Below, in pieces: positions 1 to 11,716 of a stretch of 64,000 bases of DNA (position 1 is the first letter of the stretch; each line of letters starts with the position of its first letter). The notes under the pieces were generated by a model. It made no database searches. It saw only the letters and a program-made list of their open reading frames with translations, and was not told where the DNA came from. The position numbers and the translations under genes are program-made. Source of the DNA: Pisolithus tinctorius (taxonomy: Eukaryota; Basidiomycota; Agaricomycetes; Boletales; Pisolithaceae); the NCBI GenBank assembly GCA_024663395.1, contig JANFAH010000048.1, forward strand, positions 434,001 through 498,000, in the 5' to 3' direction.

Positions 1-72
1 AATTTGGGGGCAGTTGGATGTTTGGCAGGCTGCACTGAACATGAATTTTAGAGGGAAAAATATTCATACAAA

Positions 73-791
73 TCAGTAGCTGGCCACGTGAGTGACCATA
101 ATTATTGCCTCTTCTGCCGACTCCTTAGTGTCGATGTAGGAGAATGGTTTGGCACCTCGAGACATTGCTTCCCTCCACAGACCGATTTCAAGCTCCGTGC
201 GCTCAACAAGCTGTTCACCGGTAGCAACCAGGACAACAGACTGGTACAAATTGTTAGATTTGCAGATTTTGCTGAAGCAGTTGATATCCAGTTGTGCGCC
301 TCTTCCAGTGACCGTGTTTTGGAAATACAGTATACCAGTCAGGAGAGTGTTGTGTCTTTTACAACTGTAAGTCCCAGGTTGGTTCATAAACCTTTCATCC
401 TCACCTTGATTTCAGTAACCATGTCCGTATGAGATTGAAGATGTCGTGTTCAGATAACTCTTGGCCATTCATGAGGGAACCAACACCCGGAGTATCAAGG
501 AGGGTGACCTTGATATCCCCTAGGCGCACTGTCGTTGCTGTTATCCGAGGCTTTGCATAGGGGAAACCATATGCAGCCGTGTGTAACAAGATGCCAGTGA
601 ACTGGTTCATGAACTGTTGAATAGCTACAGCAGTTGCTTTCATGGGACATCGTTAGAATTTACTGAGGTTTTTCCTGACTCTGATGACCCGACCAGCCTG
701 CAGGTGAGGTTTGTCTTGCAGTTTACTTGAATATGTGCAGTACTCACGCTATGATTATCTCGTCTTCTGCATTTTCTGTTGAAAGTGCCAT
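73..791 (-). CDS. Small P-loop GTPase-like protein, copy 1 (intact)
   Basis: Four exons (791-748, 697-664, 613-405, 364-73) join in phase to about 192 residues. All introns have GT-AG ends. Exon 2 gives the P-loop GSSESGKTS, and exon 3 a G3-like LLDTPG after a stretch that fits the switch region. The last exon has the family segments GILYFQN, VLVATGE and a C-terminal ESAEEA helix. This matches the AIG1-like / 'G domain-containing' P-loop NTPases that are abundant in Agaricomycetes, where they are mostly of unknown function; GTP binding is inferred from the motifs. Two close relatives lie at 11717 and 19292 and a distant one at 41698. Of the four, this copy has the most canonical P-loop. The start ATG is the first in phase and the splice sites line up with those of the paralogs. 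Confidence 0.8.
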
Positions 792-1599
792 GTGTCGCAG
801 CAAGACACTATCTTTCATGCGTGAAGAGATTAGTCCCTAAGAAAAGTCAGCAAAAGGCAGTTGAAAAATTCACTGTTGATCGAGCTGACCATGTCTAATG
901 TTTAGGAGCTGAATGGTGGTGATGAATGTCGAGGGGGGGGGGGACACAAGTAGAACGGCAGTTCCGCTCTTTGGCCATGTGTAGGCGTCTCACCATGTTG
1001 CAATTGCTACACGTGTTGTACATGTGATTTTCGGAGATATCCTTCTTACCAGCACTGTCCAAGTCCTTCCCCAATCATACAGTCTACGAAGTAGCGGTTG
1101 GTGTGACCAACGATCTTCATCCCACCCTTTTCCCACCAAGCATGGCGACAGACCTGTCTATTTGACCTACAGGTGAGATCCTATATGCTCTACTACCTTC
1201 CAGAGTAACTGTCTAACGTGATCCAGTGGTGCTGGGCTACAATCGACAGAGCAGATCAGTGCACAGTGTAGGATGTAAAAGTGATGGGCGAAAAGTCATA
1301 AAAATGTAAAGCATCCATGATTGTATTCCACAAATGACCTTTCAAAGTGAAACCTGCTGTATATTTCACTGACTGCTCATTTGCATAGCCTTAAGTTTCT
1401 CCCCTCTTTGGAGGCGGAATAGCCACACAGATCTCACTGTCTGGTCAATATCAGCTCAGCTCAGCAAACTGTTGACATGCCCAGTTTCAGCAGCAGCAGT
1501 GTCATGATGTTCATCACAATTCAAACAAGGAAGCTTTACGGACACCATTACAATGAAGACAAGCCTATTTGAGTTGCATAACATGTGATCAAAATTATT
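792..1599. other. Intergenic, no gene seen
   Basis: Promoter side of GTPase copy 1 and downstream flank of gene B copy 1. It holds a run of 11 G at about 933-943. The longer open frames here have no recognisable content. Confidence 0.5.
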
Positions 1600-1682
1600 A
1601 TCACTACATTGCCTGCCAATGAAACGATTCAATATGAAGCTGCTCAGATGAACCAAGGTCCTTGTTTACAAGTTGAACCTAC

Positions 1683-3030
1683 TCATATGGCGTCCAGAGT
1701 TTGGTGAGCCAGGGATGTGAGGACATGTTCGGTAGGGTGCACAGGAGCAGCAGGGTGGTTGTCCCTCGCAGTACATATGCTTGACCACTTGTTTTGCTCT
1801 GTCACCCGGCCAGCAAGCCATAACTGGTGCTTTGACACGCCTGCTGCTGCATCAAGCATGATCCTAGGAACAATAGATGTTCGTGTTCAGCAATGTATAT
1901 CGGTTCCATGTGCGGAATAACATCACCTACCGTTGCAGGTGAGCTAGATCATCATGTACGTGGGGTGTTCTCTTAATAATCTTCCCAATCTCGTTCAAAC
2001 ATTGGTAAAAATGGCCATGCTCTTCCAGCATCATTGAATCCCTTTTCCTCCGGATATAATTCAAAACCTGAGTCATTTCAAATGGTATTCACGACAACCA
2101 GATAATTAGCTTACCTCCAGTAATCGTGGTTCCACTTCTGACAGGATTTCACACCAAGAAAGCCAAAGGATCTACTAGCAAATAAAAAATCACTCTCGAG
2201 ATATTGTGGTTTGAAGATAGTCTTGCCTTTCCTGTTATATCCTCCTCTAGTGTCAGCTGCTCGTCTTCGTCATCTGTGGCATCGAGCATCATTCGAAGCG
2301 CTTTTATCTCTTGCAGCACAGAATGGACGTCTACCTGCCTGGGAATGGGATTCAAGGGACCTATTGAACATTAGAAGGTGTTGCCTTACCTCGAATAAAT
2401 AGTATCCTGGATGCTATGTCTGAAACAGATATCGTAGAAACAGGAGAAAAACTAAATGAAATAAAAGAACTCACATCTCACCCCTGGACGCATCAAGGAT
2501 AGCAGTGTAGATGTGCTCGAGCAACTTTCCATGACCAGAATTACTCTCGAGTTCCAGTCAACTGATAGTAACACTTACCCCGAAGCTCAGAGTTTGAGAT
2601 ATGGATTGTACCTCGCACCGTGCCCTTTGCTTTGGTACAAGATATCGACCTGACTCAATCAGTTTATCAAAAGCTTTGCACTTATCGAGTAAGACTATTT
2701 CAGGGCTTGGGCTCTGTGCTGCCCTGGATTTGAAAGGGTTCCACGATGGTGGCGCTACTAAGCATGCAGCTCCTATAGAAGGCCAATGTAAGTATGCAGA
2801 GTGATTATGCTTCACGTGACAGCCTGATAGGCTTGATTATACCTGCAGAAATCTCACTGCATGGTCGTGCTTCCACTATCAAGGGGAGCCTTTCAAAAAA
2901 TGTTATCTGACCGACCTAGGTTTTCATGGTAGGAATGTGCCAAGATATTGAAAGAATAAAAACGTACATATTTTTTCAAGCTCTCCAAGCCAAACATATC
3001 TGAGAAGAACTTGACTGCTTCATGTTTCAT
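1683..3030 (-). CDS. Gene B copy 1: unrecognised multi-exon protein next to the HET gene
   Basis: I do not recognise this family. The exons are short and reconstructed by comparison with copy 2 (6997-8289). The first exon (3030-2968) starts MKHEAVKFFSDMFGLES. Later exons share the blocks GQITFF, FKSRAAQ, CKAF, RYLV, QSISQTL, LLEHIYTAILDA, LQEIKAL, LDATDDEDEQ, WCEILSEVE and LNYIRR, followed by a final exon ending LDAI. One intron seems to have a GC donor (after TGK, near 2227), where copy 2 has GT. The protein is mostly helical with an acidic DDEDEQ patch and no obvious signal peptide or membrane segment. Splice phases are kept in both copies while the sequences differ, which argues for a translated gene. 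It lies about 300 bp downstream of the HET stop on the same strand. It could also be a 3' extension of the HET transcript. Confidence 0.6.
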
Positions 3031-3331
3031 CTGTCTACTCTGTTGTCATCATAAGCGTGTACTCGTGGATCCCGTGCAGTTGTCCCACCCACCACAGACT
3101 CATGACCAACGTCGGCTCCCGAAGGCCGATGCTGCAGATCATGGGATGAATCAGACAAATCCAGTACCCGCAGCATGGCTAATGAGAAAAGATACCAGAT
3201 TTGCCAAAGTGTAAAAGTGCTCCCTTGAAGCATAGCATCAGCAACCCAGTGGGACACAAACTCCAATGGACTTACCGGGTCAATCTGAATCGTTTTCTTC
3301 TCCGTGTGCAAGCCGGTTCTCGTCGCCAAGC

Positions 3332-5784
3332 TCATGGGCTTGCAATGGTGCATAAAGGGACAAAGACGGTAGAGTGACCACCAGTTCTAGATGCCGAATC
3401 TGATGCCAAGATCAAAGAGAACATAAGATATCATCTTTGGGCAATGCTTACCACCTTGCGATTCCCTCTGCCCTCCCAAGCCATTGACTCCATTAAGAAC
3501 CGAACATTGTATGATTGTCGTCACCAGATGTTTGTCAGAAAGACGTGTGGACAAGGCTTTCAGCAGTAGCACGAGTCCTTGATTGTTGGGAAGTGAGCGG
3601 CCCTCGTGTTCGCCCTGAAGGCAAGAGTCCACTGCAAAACCATGTCGATCCCACTCACGAGCCAATACGTCCGCATCCCTGGATAAGCGGGAAACCACTG
3701 GGCGATAAGCTGGATCCCCAGGGTCGATGCCAAGTATGCGCATATCCTCGAATATGTTGCCGTCAGGTTTGAAATTGCCGTTGGAATAGTCGCCATAGTC
3801 GCCCAGCTGTTTATATTGGGCTCAGTGCAAGCGTGAGCACCTGTATTACGACTTACTGCGATCTTATGACCAGAACACTCGTAAAGCCAAACGTTCTTCC
3901 CATCTAGCTTCAACCCGCGAACATTGTGAACTGTCTTCATAAACCCCGGCATATCGAGACCATCTCGATCATCCTATGATTGGGTGAACAGTCACGTCTG
4001 CATACAAAAATAGATAAGAGAGTACTAACAGACGCAGTCGTGCATTCGCGTGGCCCAATACAACAACCGGGGCATTGCCTGACGTCAATCATCACGTTGG
4101 TGTGCACGTTCCCAGTGTACCAGACGACCCGAGCATCCCAAATTGATCGCGGAAGGTGAGCGCACTTGACTCCACTGTCAGAGTGGTGTTCGACAGGGGC
4201 AACCCAGAGCATATCATACACTTTCTTGCAGAAGTCTGTCCACGGGACCTCACCATTTGCGGGCTTTTCACAGGCAACATACACCAGCGGTCTACCGAGG
4301 TAATGTCCAAGTCCAACTGCAAAGCGAGATCTAGCATCGTCGTTGGCATAGACTATGACAACGAGATCATTGGTGAGGGATGCGAATGTGAAAGTATCAC
4401 CTGTGAACTCGTGTGGGAAGGTCCCACGACGGGTGAAACCATGGCACGAAGCGTGTCTATCGTCAAGTCTGACGTGGTGGCACTTCTCCACAGCGACTTG
4501 ATGATGGTTTGGATGATGAGTGGGATGGTGAGTAAGATAGAGTGTCCTAAGCTCCGGGCGCGAGCGTCGGAAGCGTGTAGCAGCAGGAATCCTGTAAGAG
4601 CCAAATCCAAGAGATTTGAAATCGATGGTGACCAGGTTTCCGTAGTAGTCTCGGCAGGCCAATATAGCTCTGAAGACAGACTCAGAGTCACGATGGGGTA
4701 TGATGGGCAAGCAAATTTGAATGCCGACATTGGTGAGAGGAAATACAGCAAGCTGTTGGCGAAGGGTATGGCCTCGAGACCTCAGACATACGAGTCTGCC
4801 CCTGCTTGGGCTCCTGGCGATGTCGAGTCGGTTCTGGGGGTAATTCATTATTTCATCGACGAACTGATCAAGTTCCACCTTTTCGATGTCATGACAACCC
4901 CGAAAGTAGCTTGGGTCGTCGGCCAAGACGTCACCAAGCCAGTCAAATTGTCTTTTCGGATTCCATGCGAATATGCTGTGATCACAGTAATATCGCTGTA
5001 TGATCTCCAGTTGCAGCCTCTGGAACGCTTTTTTGCCCTCCCCGTAGAACTTCGGCATGTCCACGCCAAACAGTCCCAACAGGGAATACGCCCGGTCCTC
5101 CACGCGCGTCGTCTTCCGATCCGCTGCCCAAGACATGAGCTGCGCAACGCAGAAATGCCTCCGATTCAGTCCATCCCTCAAAACGTCGATAGGAATTTGT
5201 GTAATTTTCTCCAATGTCTCTGCAAGGCTACCCTTGTCACCAATGGGAACCCAGTCTTTGTTGAAGAATTCGACTTGTTTCGGAGCGATGAGTTCTTGGA
5301 GAGTCCAGCCCCGCGAGAACCACTCTGGCCAACCGTTGGCTTTGTTAAACTTGCTCAAGTCTTGTTCGCTGGGAAAGAAGGTGCCGCAAACATCGTTGAG
5401 ATGCGCATAACATTTCTGTGATTCATGGTACCACTGATACATGGAATTGATGGCCTCTGACAATTCAGCGCTGCTCCGCTTGTCGATGCAACACGTATCG
5501 ATCCAAATCCACCTGTAGCCGTCCTTCTTGGCCTGTTCGCAACTCTTGATGATCTTTTCGTAGCCAGCGCGCCGCCTGATCTCGTTCCTGGCAGGCCCAG
5601 CCATCCCCATGAGCTGAGTCATTTCATCATAATTGACCTCGTCTTCGTCCTTTCCCCAGCGATGTGACAGTACCACATATTTTTCAGACCTGTCATGAAG
5701 ATTCTCAAAGATTTTAATTTGGGCTCCAGTTTCTTGGATGACCTTTTCTCTGTCGAGAACGCTTTTCACGTCCAGTAGCCGCAT
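3332..5784 (-). CDS. HET-domain protein, copy 1
   Basis: Four exons (5784-4030, 3973-3857, 3806-3452, 3399-3332) keep phase and give about 764 residues. The N-terminal half is a typical basidiomycete HET domain: MRLLDVK start, VVLSHRWG, WIWIDTCCIDK, GWTLQELIAPKQVEFFN, AYSLLGLFGVDM and SIFAWNP. HET domains mediate heterokaryon (vegetative) incompatibility in fungi and have a TIR-like fold; the actual role of this protein is unknown. The C-terminal half (from about residue 290) matches no domain I know. I chose the ATG at 5784, not the upstream in-frame ATG at 5811, because copy 2 starts at the matching codon. A 56-bp and a 50-bp intron are shared with copy 2. A 421-residue open frame on the opposite strand is a shadow of exon 1. 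Confidence 0.88.
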
Positions 5785-5975
5785 CTTTTTACAGTAACGA
5801 GTGAGTGTCAAGGCTGGATCGACAATTACAGGTCATCACACGTACTGATTACGTCCAAAGTAACAGGGTGGTGTGCTTAATGCGTCCGGAAAAGAGCAAG
5901 CGAGGGGTTTGAGACAACTTGACCCTCGTTGCGGGTTGTAGGTCTTAATAAGAGGCCCAGATGTCGAGCATGAGG

Positions 5976-6669
5976 CCCAATCCTCATGTTATTCAACCAA
6001 CGCAAAGAAGCATCACGTCCGTGAGCGCTCGTCAGGGACTTTTGGAAAGTATTGATGGCGAACTAGGTTCAGTTGGTCTACATATGCTCACCATGAGGCA
6101 ACGAAGTCCTAGATTTGCTCTCCTGATGCGACTGTGTAAATATTTTTCTCAAGTCACCCTGCCATCTCGTGCCAACATAACAGGAGAAGGGCCAGAGAAC
6201 TGAGCAATTATGTTCATTCTCTGAATAAACATCAGAGGCTTGTACAGACGTTGACTCTGACACCTTTTTCTTGCTGAGTGGCGCGGCATGATACAAATTA
6301 TGGTCCATATGCTACGAAAAGCCAGACCACCATGCCCTGTGATTAAGTGACGTTTGCCCATTTATGGTTTTCTGTAGTGAGCAGCACTTCTAGAGAATCT
6401 CACTTCGTGCTCATGTCCCAAACCTTCTTCACTTGTGCACCCTTTTAGCTCTCAGGTTCAGTCAAACCATTGCTTCATCACTCCCGATCATGACGAGCAT
6501 TCCCGCACAGGATTCTTGCTTCATCCGGCATCCTCGCTCCTGCAGTGCGGGTGTTGCGTGCCGCACCCACTTGGCTGAACACAGCAAAATTGTTCAAGGG
6601 CACCTGATGGATGAGAACCGAGGTGGGACTTACGTCCCCTACACTCCGCTCCGGACGGAATGTGTTCTG
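5976..6669. other. Spacer between the two duplicated units, no gene seen
   Basis: It separates the promoter of HET copy 1 from the 3' end of gene B copy 2. The short open frames on both strands do not resemble known proteins and have no partner in the other unit. Confidence 0.5.
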
Positions 6670-6996
6670 TACTCAGAATGTCATTACTACAACGCCTGCC
6701 AACAAGACGATTCAAATTGAAGGAATGTCTAGACGCAGAAAAGAGCTACTGGCGCCTGTACACAAGAGTCGATATCAGGGAAGAGGATGATGGTTGGACA
6801 AACGATACTGATGATACTATGTCAACACGTAATTATTTTCAAATGGTTCTTGGGTACGGCAGCCCGATTCAACATAACACTAACTACGAGGAAAATTTGT
6901 CTACTGTTACTGCAGTCGTCAATTGTAGACTCGTTACTCTGAAGAGCGGGCTAATACCTTTTGCCTACAGTTCCTATCCTCATTCACGAGTTGGAC

Positions 6997-8289
6997 TTAG
7001 TCAGAGGATGTCATCTCTGGTTGTTTGGACTGGTCACAGGTGCGCAGAGCGGCGGGATTACTCGACCACTTGGCTTTCTCTGCAGCCCGTGCAGCAAGCC
7101 ATAACCTCTGTTTTGACACTCCTGTACTTGCATCAAACATGATCCTGGGGAGATAGGTGTTCATGTACAGCGATTTATATCGACACTACGTGCCGAATGA
7201 CACTGCTTACCGCTTCAAGTGACCTAGATCATCATCATGGTCATCATACGGTGTTGTTTTCTTAATGATATCCGCGATTTCACGCAATCCTTGGCGGAAA
7301 CGGTCACCACTATCCGGCGTCTTCGAATCTCTTTCCCTCCGAATGTAATTCACAACCTAAGTCGTCTCAAATAATATTCACAGGAATCAGAGAGTTGACT
7401 TGCCTCTGCTAACAGCTGTTCTACTTCTGAAAGGATCCCACACCAAGAAAACCATAAGATCTATTGACAAACGAACAATCAGCATCGAGATGTTATGACT
7501 GAAAGATGATGTCCTTACCATTCCTGTCACGTCCTCCTCCAGTGCCCGCTGTTCATCTTCGTCATCCGTTGCATCGAGTTTCGTTTGGAGCGCCTTTATC
7601 TCTTGTAGCGTGACATGGATGTCTACCCGCCTGCGGAAGAGGTTTAAGAGGCCTACTGAACATTACAAGGCGTTCGCCTTACCTTGCACAGCCAGCATCA
7701 TGGATACCATGTCTGAAACCAGGACAAAAATACCGTAGGAAAGAGACAAGTCGAGGTACAAAAAAATGCTCACGTCTCATCCTCCAATGCATCAAGGATG
7801 GCAGTATAGATGTGCTCGAGTAACTTTCAGTGACTAGAATTAGCCTAGGCTACCTTGGATGTACTGTAATACTCACCCCGACGCCCAATGTTTGTGACAT
7901 GGACTTTACTTGACACCGTGCCTGTTGCCTCGCAACAAGATATCGACGAAAGTTAACCAGTGGACCAAAAGCTTTGCATTTCTCGAGTAAGGGAGGTGCT
8001 GCTATTTCAAAGCGTGGGTTCTGCGCTGCCCTGGATTTGAAAGAAGTCCACAATAGTGTCGCTGGGCGTGCCGACAGACTTCTTGAAGATGCAACGTTAG
8101 TATTCCGAATGAATGTGCTGCTATACTGTGACCGTGTGTCCGTCACTGAGCGGAGTTCTTTGAAGAATGTTATCTCGCCGACCTACAGTCTGAGTGAGAA
8201 CGGGCTGAAGTACTGAGAGAATCAATAAATACACAATTTTTTAGGTGCTCCAAACCAAATATATCAGAGAGGAATTTGACTGCACCGTG
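6997..8289 (-). CDS. Gene B copy 2 (5' end uncertain)
   Basis: Paralog of the gene at 1683-3030 with the same exon order. Recognisable blocks: HGAVKFLSDIFGLEHLK, GEITFF, FKSRAAQ, EKCKAF, RYLVARQQARC, LLEHIYTAILDA, LQEIKAL, LDATDDEDEQ, WCGILSEVEQLL, VNYIRRERDS and a C-terminus ending MTSSD. Two introns of copy 1 differ here: one is absent, so the block before FKSRAAQ is read through, and the intron with a GC donor in copy 1 has GT here, while another (after LLAE, near 7412) has GC. The first coding block has no in-frame ATG: the codon matching Met in copy 1 has shifted frame. Either the start lies in an unseen upstream exon, or this copy has lost its start, or gene B is read as part of the HET transcript. 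Function unknown. Confidence 0.55.
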
Positions 8290-8532
8290 AGTTAACCATC
8301 TGCTCTGTTGTCATCATAAATGCGTCCTCGTGGGTTCGTGGGCCCTAGCAGTTATCCAACTCACTGCGGATTCACGACCAGCTTCAGCTCCTGGAGGACG
8401 ATGCTAATCATGTAGTGAATCAGACGAAACCAGCACTCGGAACATGGTTTATTGGATAGATACCAGGTTCGCTAAGATGTAAAAGTGTTTCCTATATTCC
8501 GAAACATGAAATCAGCGACCCAAATGACATAA

Positions 8533-11055
8533 TCACCAACGGACCCACCGGATACTTTTGAACAGTTCCCTTCTCTGTGCACAGGGTGGTTCTCTTCGCC
8601 AGACGTGCGGGCTCGCAACGGTACACAATGGGACAACAAGACTAGGCTCTATGGAGCGATCGTCACTCTTGGACGCCGAATCTAATGCCCAAGATCGAAA
8701 CAAAAGCAAAACTACACCCTTAAGGAATACTCACCGCTTTCCGAATCTCCCTGTCTCTTCTCTCCATCGCCTCTGCGAAGATCCGAACATTGTATAATTG
8801 TTGTCACTAGATGTCTGCCTGCAAGACGTGTGGACAAAGCTTTCAGCAGCAATACGAACTGTTGATTGTTCGGAAGGGAGAATCCGTTCGGTGAGTGAAG
8901 TGTCAGGTATTCCCCCTGGAGGCGAAACTCCACTGCAGAACCATGCTGACCCTGCTCGCGATCCGATACGTTCGCACCACCGGATACGTGGGAGACTACT
9001 GAGCGGTAAGCTGGATCCGCAGGATCGATGCCAAGTGTGCGCATATTCTCGAATATGTTGCCGTCAGGTTTGAAATTGCCGTTGGAATAGTCGCCATAGT
9101 CGCCCAGCTGTTTATATTGGGCTCAGTGCAAGCGTGAGCACCTGTATTACGACTTACTGCGATCTTTTGATCAGAACACTCGTAAAGCCAAACGTTCTTC
9201 CCATCTAGCTTCAACCCGCGAACATTGTGAACTGTCTTCATAAACCCCGGCATATCGAGACCATCTCGATCATCCTATAATTGTGTGAACAGTCAGGTCT
9301 GCATGCAGAAATAGACAAGAGAGTACTAACAGACGCAGTCGTGCATTCGCGTGGCCCAATACAACAACCAGGGCATTGCCCGACGTCAACCATCACGTTG
9401 GTGCGCACGTTCCCAGTGTACCAGACGACCCGAGCATCCCAAATTGATTGCGGAAGGTGAGCGCACTTGACTCCGCTGTCAGAGCGCTGTTCAACAGGAG
9501 CAACCCAGAGCACGTCATACACTTTCTTGCAGAAGTCTGTCCACGGGACCTCGTCATTTGCGGGCATTTCACAGGCAACATACACCAGCGGTCTACCGAG
9601 GTAGTGTCCAAGTCCAACTGCAAAGCGAGATCTGGCAGCGTCGTTGGCATAGACTATGACAACAAAATCACTTGTGAGGGATGAGAATGTGAAAGTATCG
9701 CCTGTGAAGTCGTGCGGGAAGACACCGCGACGGGTGAAACCGTGGTATAAGGCATGCGTATCGTCGACTTTGAAATGATGATACTCCTCGAAATCTGGAA
9801 CCGAGGAAGCGAGATAGAGAGTCCTGAGCTCTGAACGCGAGTGCCGAAAGTGTCTAGCAGCGGCAATCCTGTAGGAGCTAAGCTCGAGGGATTTCAAGTC
9901 GATGGTGATCAAGTTTCCATAGTAGTCTCGACAAGCCAATATCGCTCTGAAAACCGACTCAGAGTCGCGATGGGGTATGACGGGTAAGCGAAGTTGAATG
10001 CCAACATTGGTGACAAGGAATACAGAAAGCTGTTGGCGAAAGGCAAGGCCGCGCGACCTCAGACATGCGAGGTTGCTACCGAAGTCGGGCATCCTGGCAA
10101 TGCCAAGTCGGTTTCGACGAGTATATTTCATCAGTTCGTCGACAAGCTCGTCGGACTCCACCTTTTCAATGTCGTGGCAACCACGAAAATAACCCGGGTC
10201 ACCTGCGAGGACACTGCCAACCCAGCCAAACTGTCCCTTGGGATTCCATGCGAATATGCTTTGGTCGCCGGATGCCCGGATGATTTCCAACTGCAACCGA
10301 TGGAATGCTTTTGTGCCCTCCCCGTACAATATCGGCATATTCACGCCGAACAGTCCCAGCAGGGAATATGCCCGGTCTTCCACTCGCATCGTCTTCCGAT
10401 CCGCTGCCCAGGACATGATTCCAGCAACGCAGACGCGCCTTGGAATCAGGCCATCCTTCAAAACATCGATAGGAATTCGGGTAATTTTTTCCAACGTGTC
10501 TGCGAGGTTCTGCTTGGAACCAATGAAAACCCAGTCCTTGTTGAAGAATTCGACTTGTTTCGGAGCGATGAGTTCTTGGAGAGTCCAGCCCCGTGAGAAC
10601 CACTCTGGCCAACCGTTGGCTTTGGTAAACTTGCTCAAGTCTCGTTCGTTGGGAAAGAAGGCGCCGCCGACATCGTTGAGGTACACATAGCATTTCTGCG
10701 ATTTACGGTACCACCGAAACATGGAATTGATGGCTTCTGACAGTTCAGAACTGCTGCGTTTGTCGATGCAACACGTATCGATCCAAATCCACCTGTAGCC
10801 GTCCTGCAGCGCCTGTTTGCAACTTTTGATGATCTTCTCGTAGCCAGCACGCTGCCTGACTTCGTTCTTGTAGCGCTGGCCCATCTCCATGAACCTAGTC
10901 ATTTCATCATAGTTGACCTCCTCTCCCCAACGATGCGACAGTATCACATATTTTTCAGACCTGTCATCAAGTTCCCTGAAGACTTGAGTGTGGGATTCAA
11001 CTCCTTGGATGCCCTTTTCCATGTCAAGAACAGCTTTTACATCTAAGAGCCGCAT
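8533..11055 (-). CDS. HET-domain protein, copy 2
   Basis: Four exons (11055-9331, 9274-9158, 9107-8735, 8681-8533) stay in phase and give about 787 residues. The HET motifs are intact: VILSHRWG, WIWIDTCCIDK, GWTLQELIAPKQVEFFN, AYSLLGLFGVNM, SIFAWNP. Relative to copy 1 the third exon has an insertion around TLHSPNGF, and the C-terminal tail is longer and different. Exon 2 and both of its flanking introns are almost identical to copy 1, while the rest differs clearly, which suggests gene conversion. The role in non-self recognition is inferred from the domain only. Confidence 0.88.
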
Positions 11056-11222
11056 CTTTCTACTAGGTGAGTTGAACCTTCAAGGTTGGATCGGTAGTTA
11101 TAGGTCATCATAACTCACTGCCTAGGTATTCGCGGCCACAGCGGTCCAGGGAGGAAAAGAACGATGGGCGACAACCTGACCCTCCTGGGTCTTAATTAAG
11201 CTGCACGTGTTGGGCATGAGGC

Positions 11223-11716
11223 CTTGAAGCTCAGCCCTGATGCAGATGTTTCAGCGGAAGGTAAAAGGCGTGTTCGATTCTTGAGGTGCCAGGACACGGC
11301 TGAGCTGAGGCTCAACGGTGAAGCGACCAGCATGGTGAAGGAATCCTCACTTCTGCTTGTCATGGAGGACGATATGATGAGAAATACAGACTCGACATAT
11401 CTGCTTGTTTCGACCAAACGGATCCTTAGGCAGAAAGCCACAAACAGCGTTCCTGGCTGCATGGCCAACACGAGGCAAACATGATATATTGTACTTAAGT
11501 TGACAGCGCGAGTAATATATAAGCTGCTGCTGCTGCTGCTACGTATCCGCCCCCACACCGCCGAGGTTCAAGCGATGGTCAGCTTGGTAGACTGTTAAGT
11601 TTTCGCCGCTTTTTATTGACCGATTTTTAGGGCATAACATGTAGTAGGAATGGTAATTCCTTCGCTCTTCGATAGTACTTCATCTGACAGACTCCGCAGT
11701 ACGTGTAGAAGACGAA
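11223..11716. other. Intergenic with short trinucleotide tract
   Basis: It lies between the divergently read HET copy 2 and GTPase copy 2. A short (GCT)n tract of about six units sits near 11523-11540. No gene recognised. Confidence 0.5.

Larger units (their letters stand above)
1600..5975 (-). repeat. Tandem duplication, unit 1 (gene B + HET gene)
   Basis: This stretch is collinear with about 6670-11222. Similarity starts just 3' of gene B (a block near 1605-1655 matches 6675-6720), runs through gene B and the HET gene, and continues into the HET promoter, ending at a shared GAGCATGAGGCC-like block near 5965. Exons, most intron positions and intergenic DNA are shared. Divergence is moderate apart from one nearly identical patch near 3745-4060. 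Confidence 0.8.
6670..11222 (-). repeat. Tandem duplication, unit 2 (gene B + HET gene)
   Basis: Second copy of the unit at 1600-5975, same strand and order, offset by roughly 5.1-5.3 kb. Differences are substitutions plus small insertions and deletions, including a few extra codons in the last large HET exon. Confidence 0.8.

Noticed and set aside
4156..5421. 421-residue open frame on the plus strand
   Set aside because: It is fully antisense to exon 1 of HET copy 1, has no family features, and is broken at the matching place in HET copy 2.
10199..10693. Open frames of 150-200 residues overlapping HET copy 2 in other frames
   Set aside because: They lie inside a well-supported HET exon and are shadows of its codon use.
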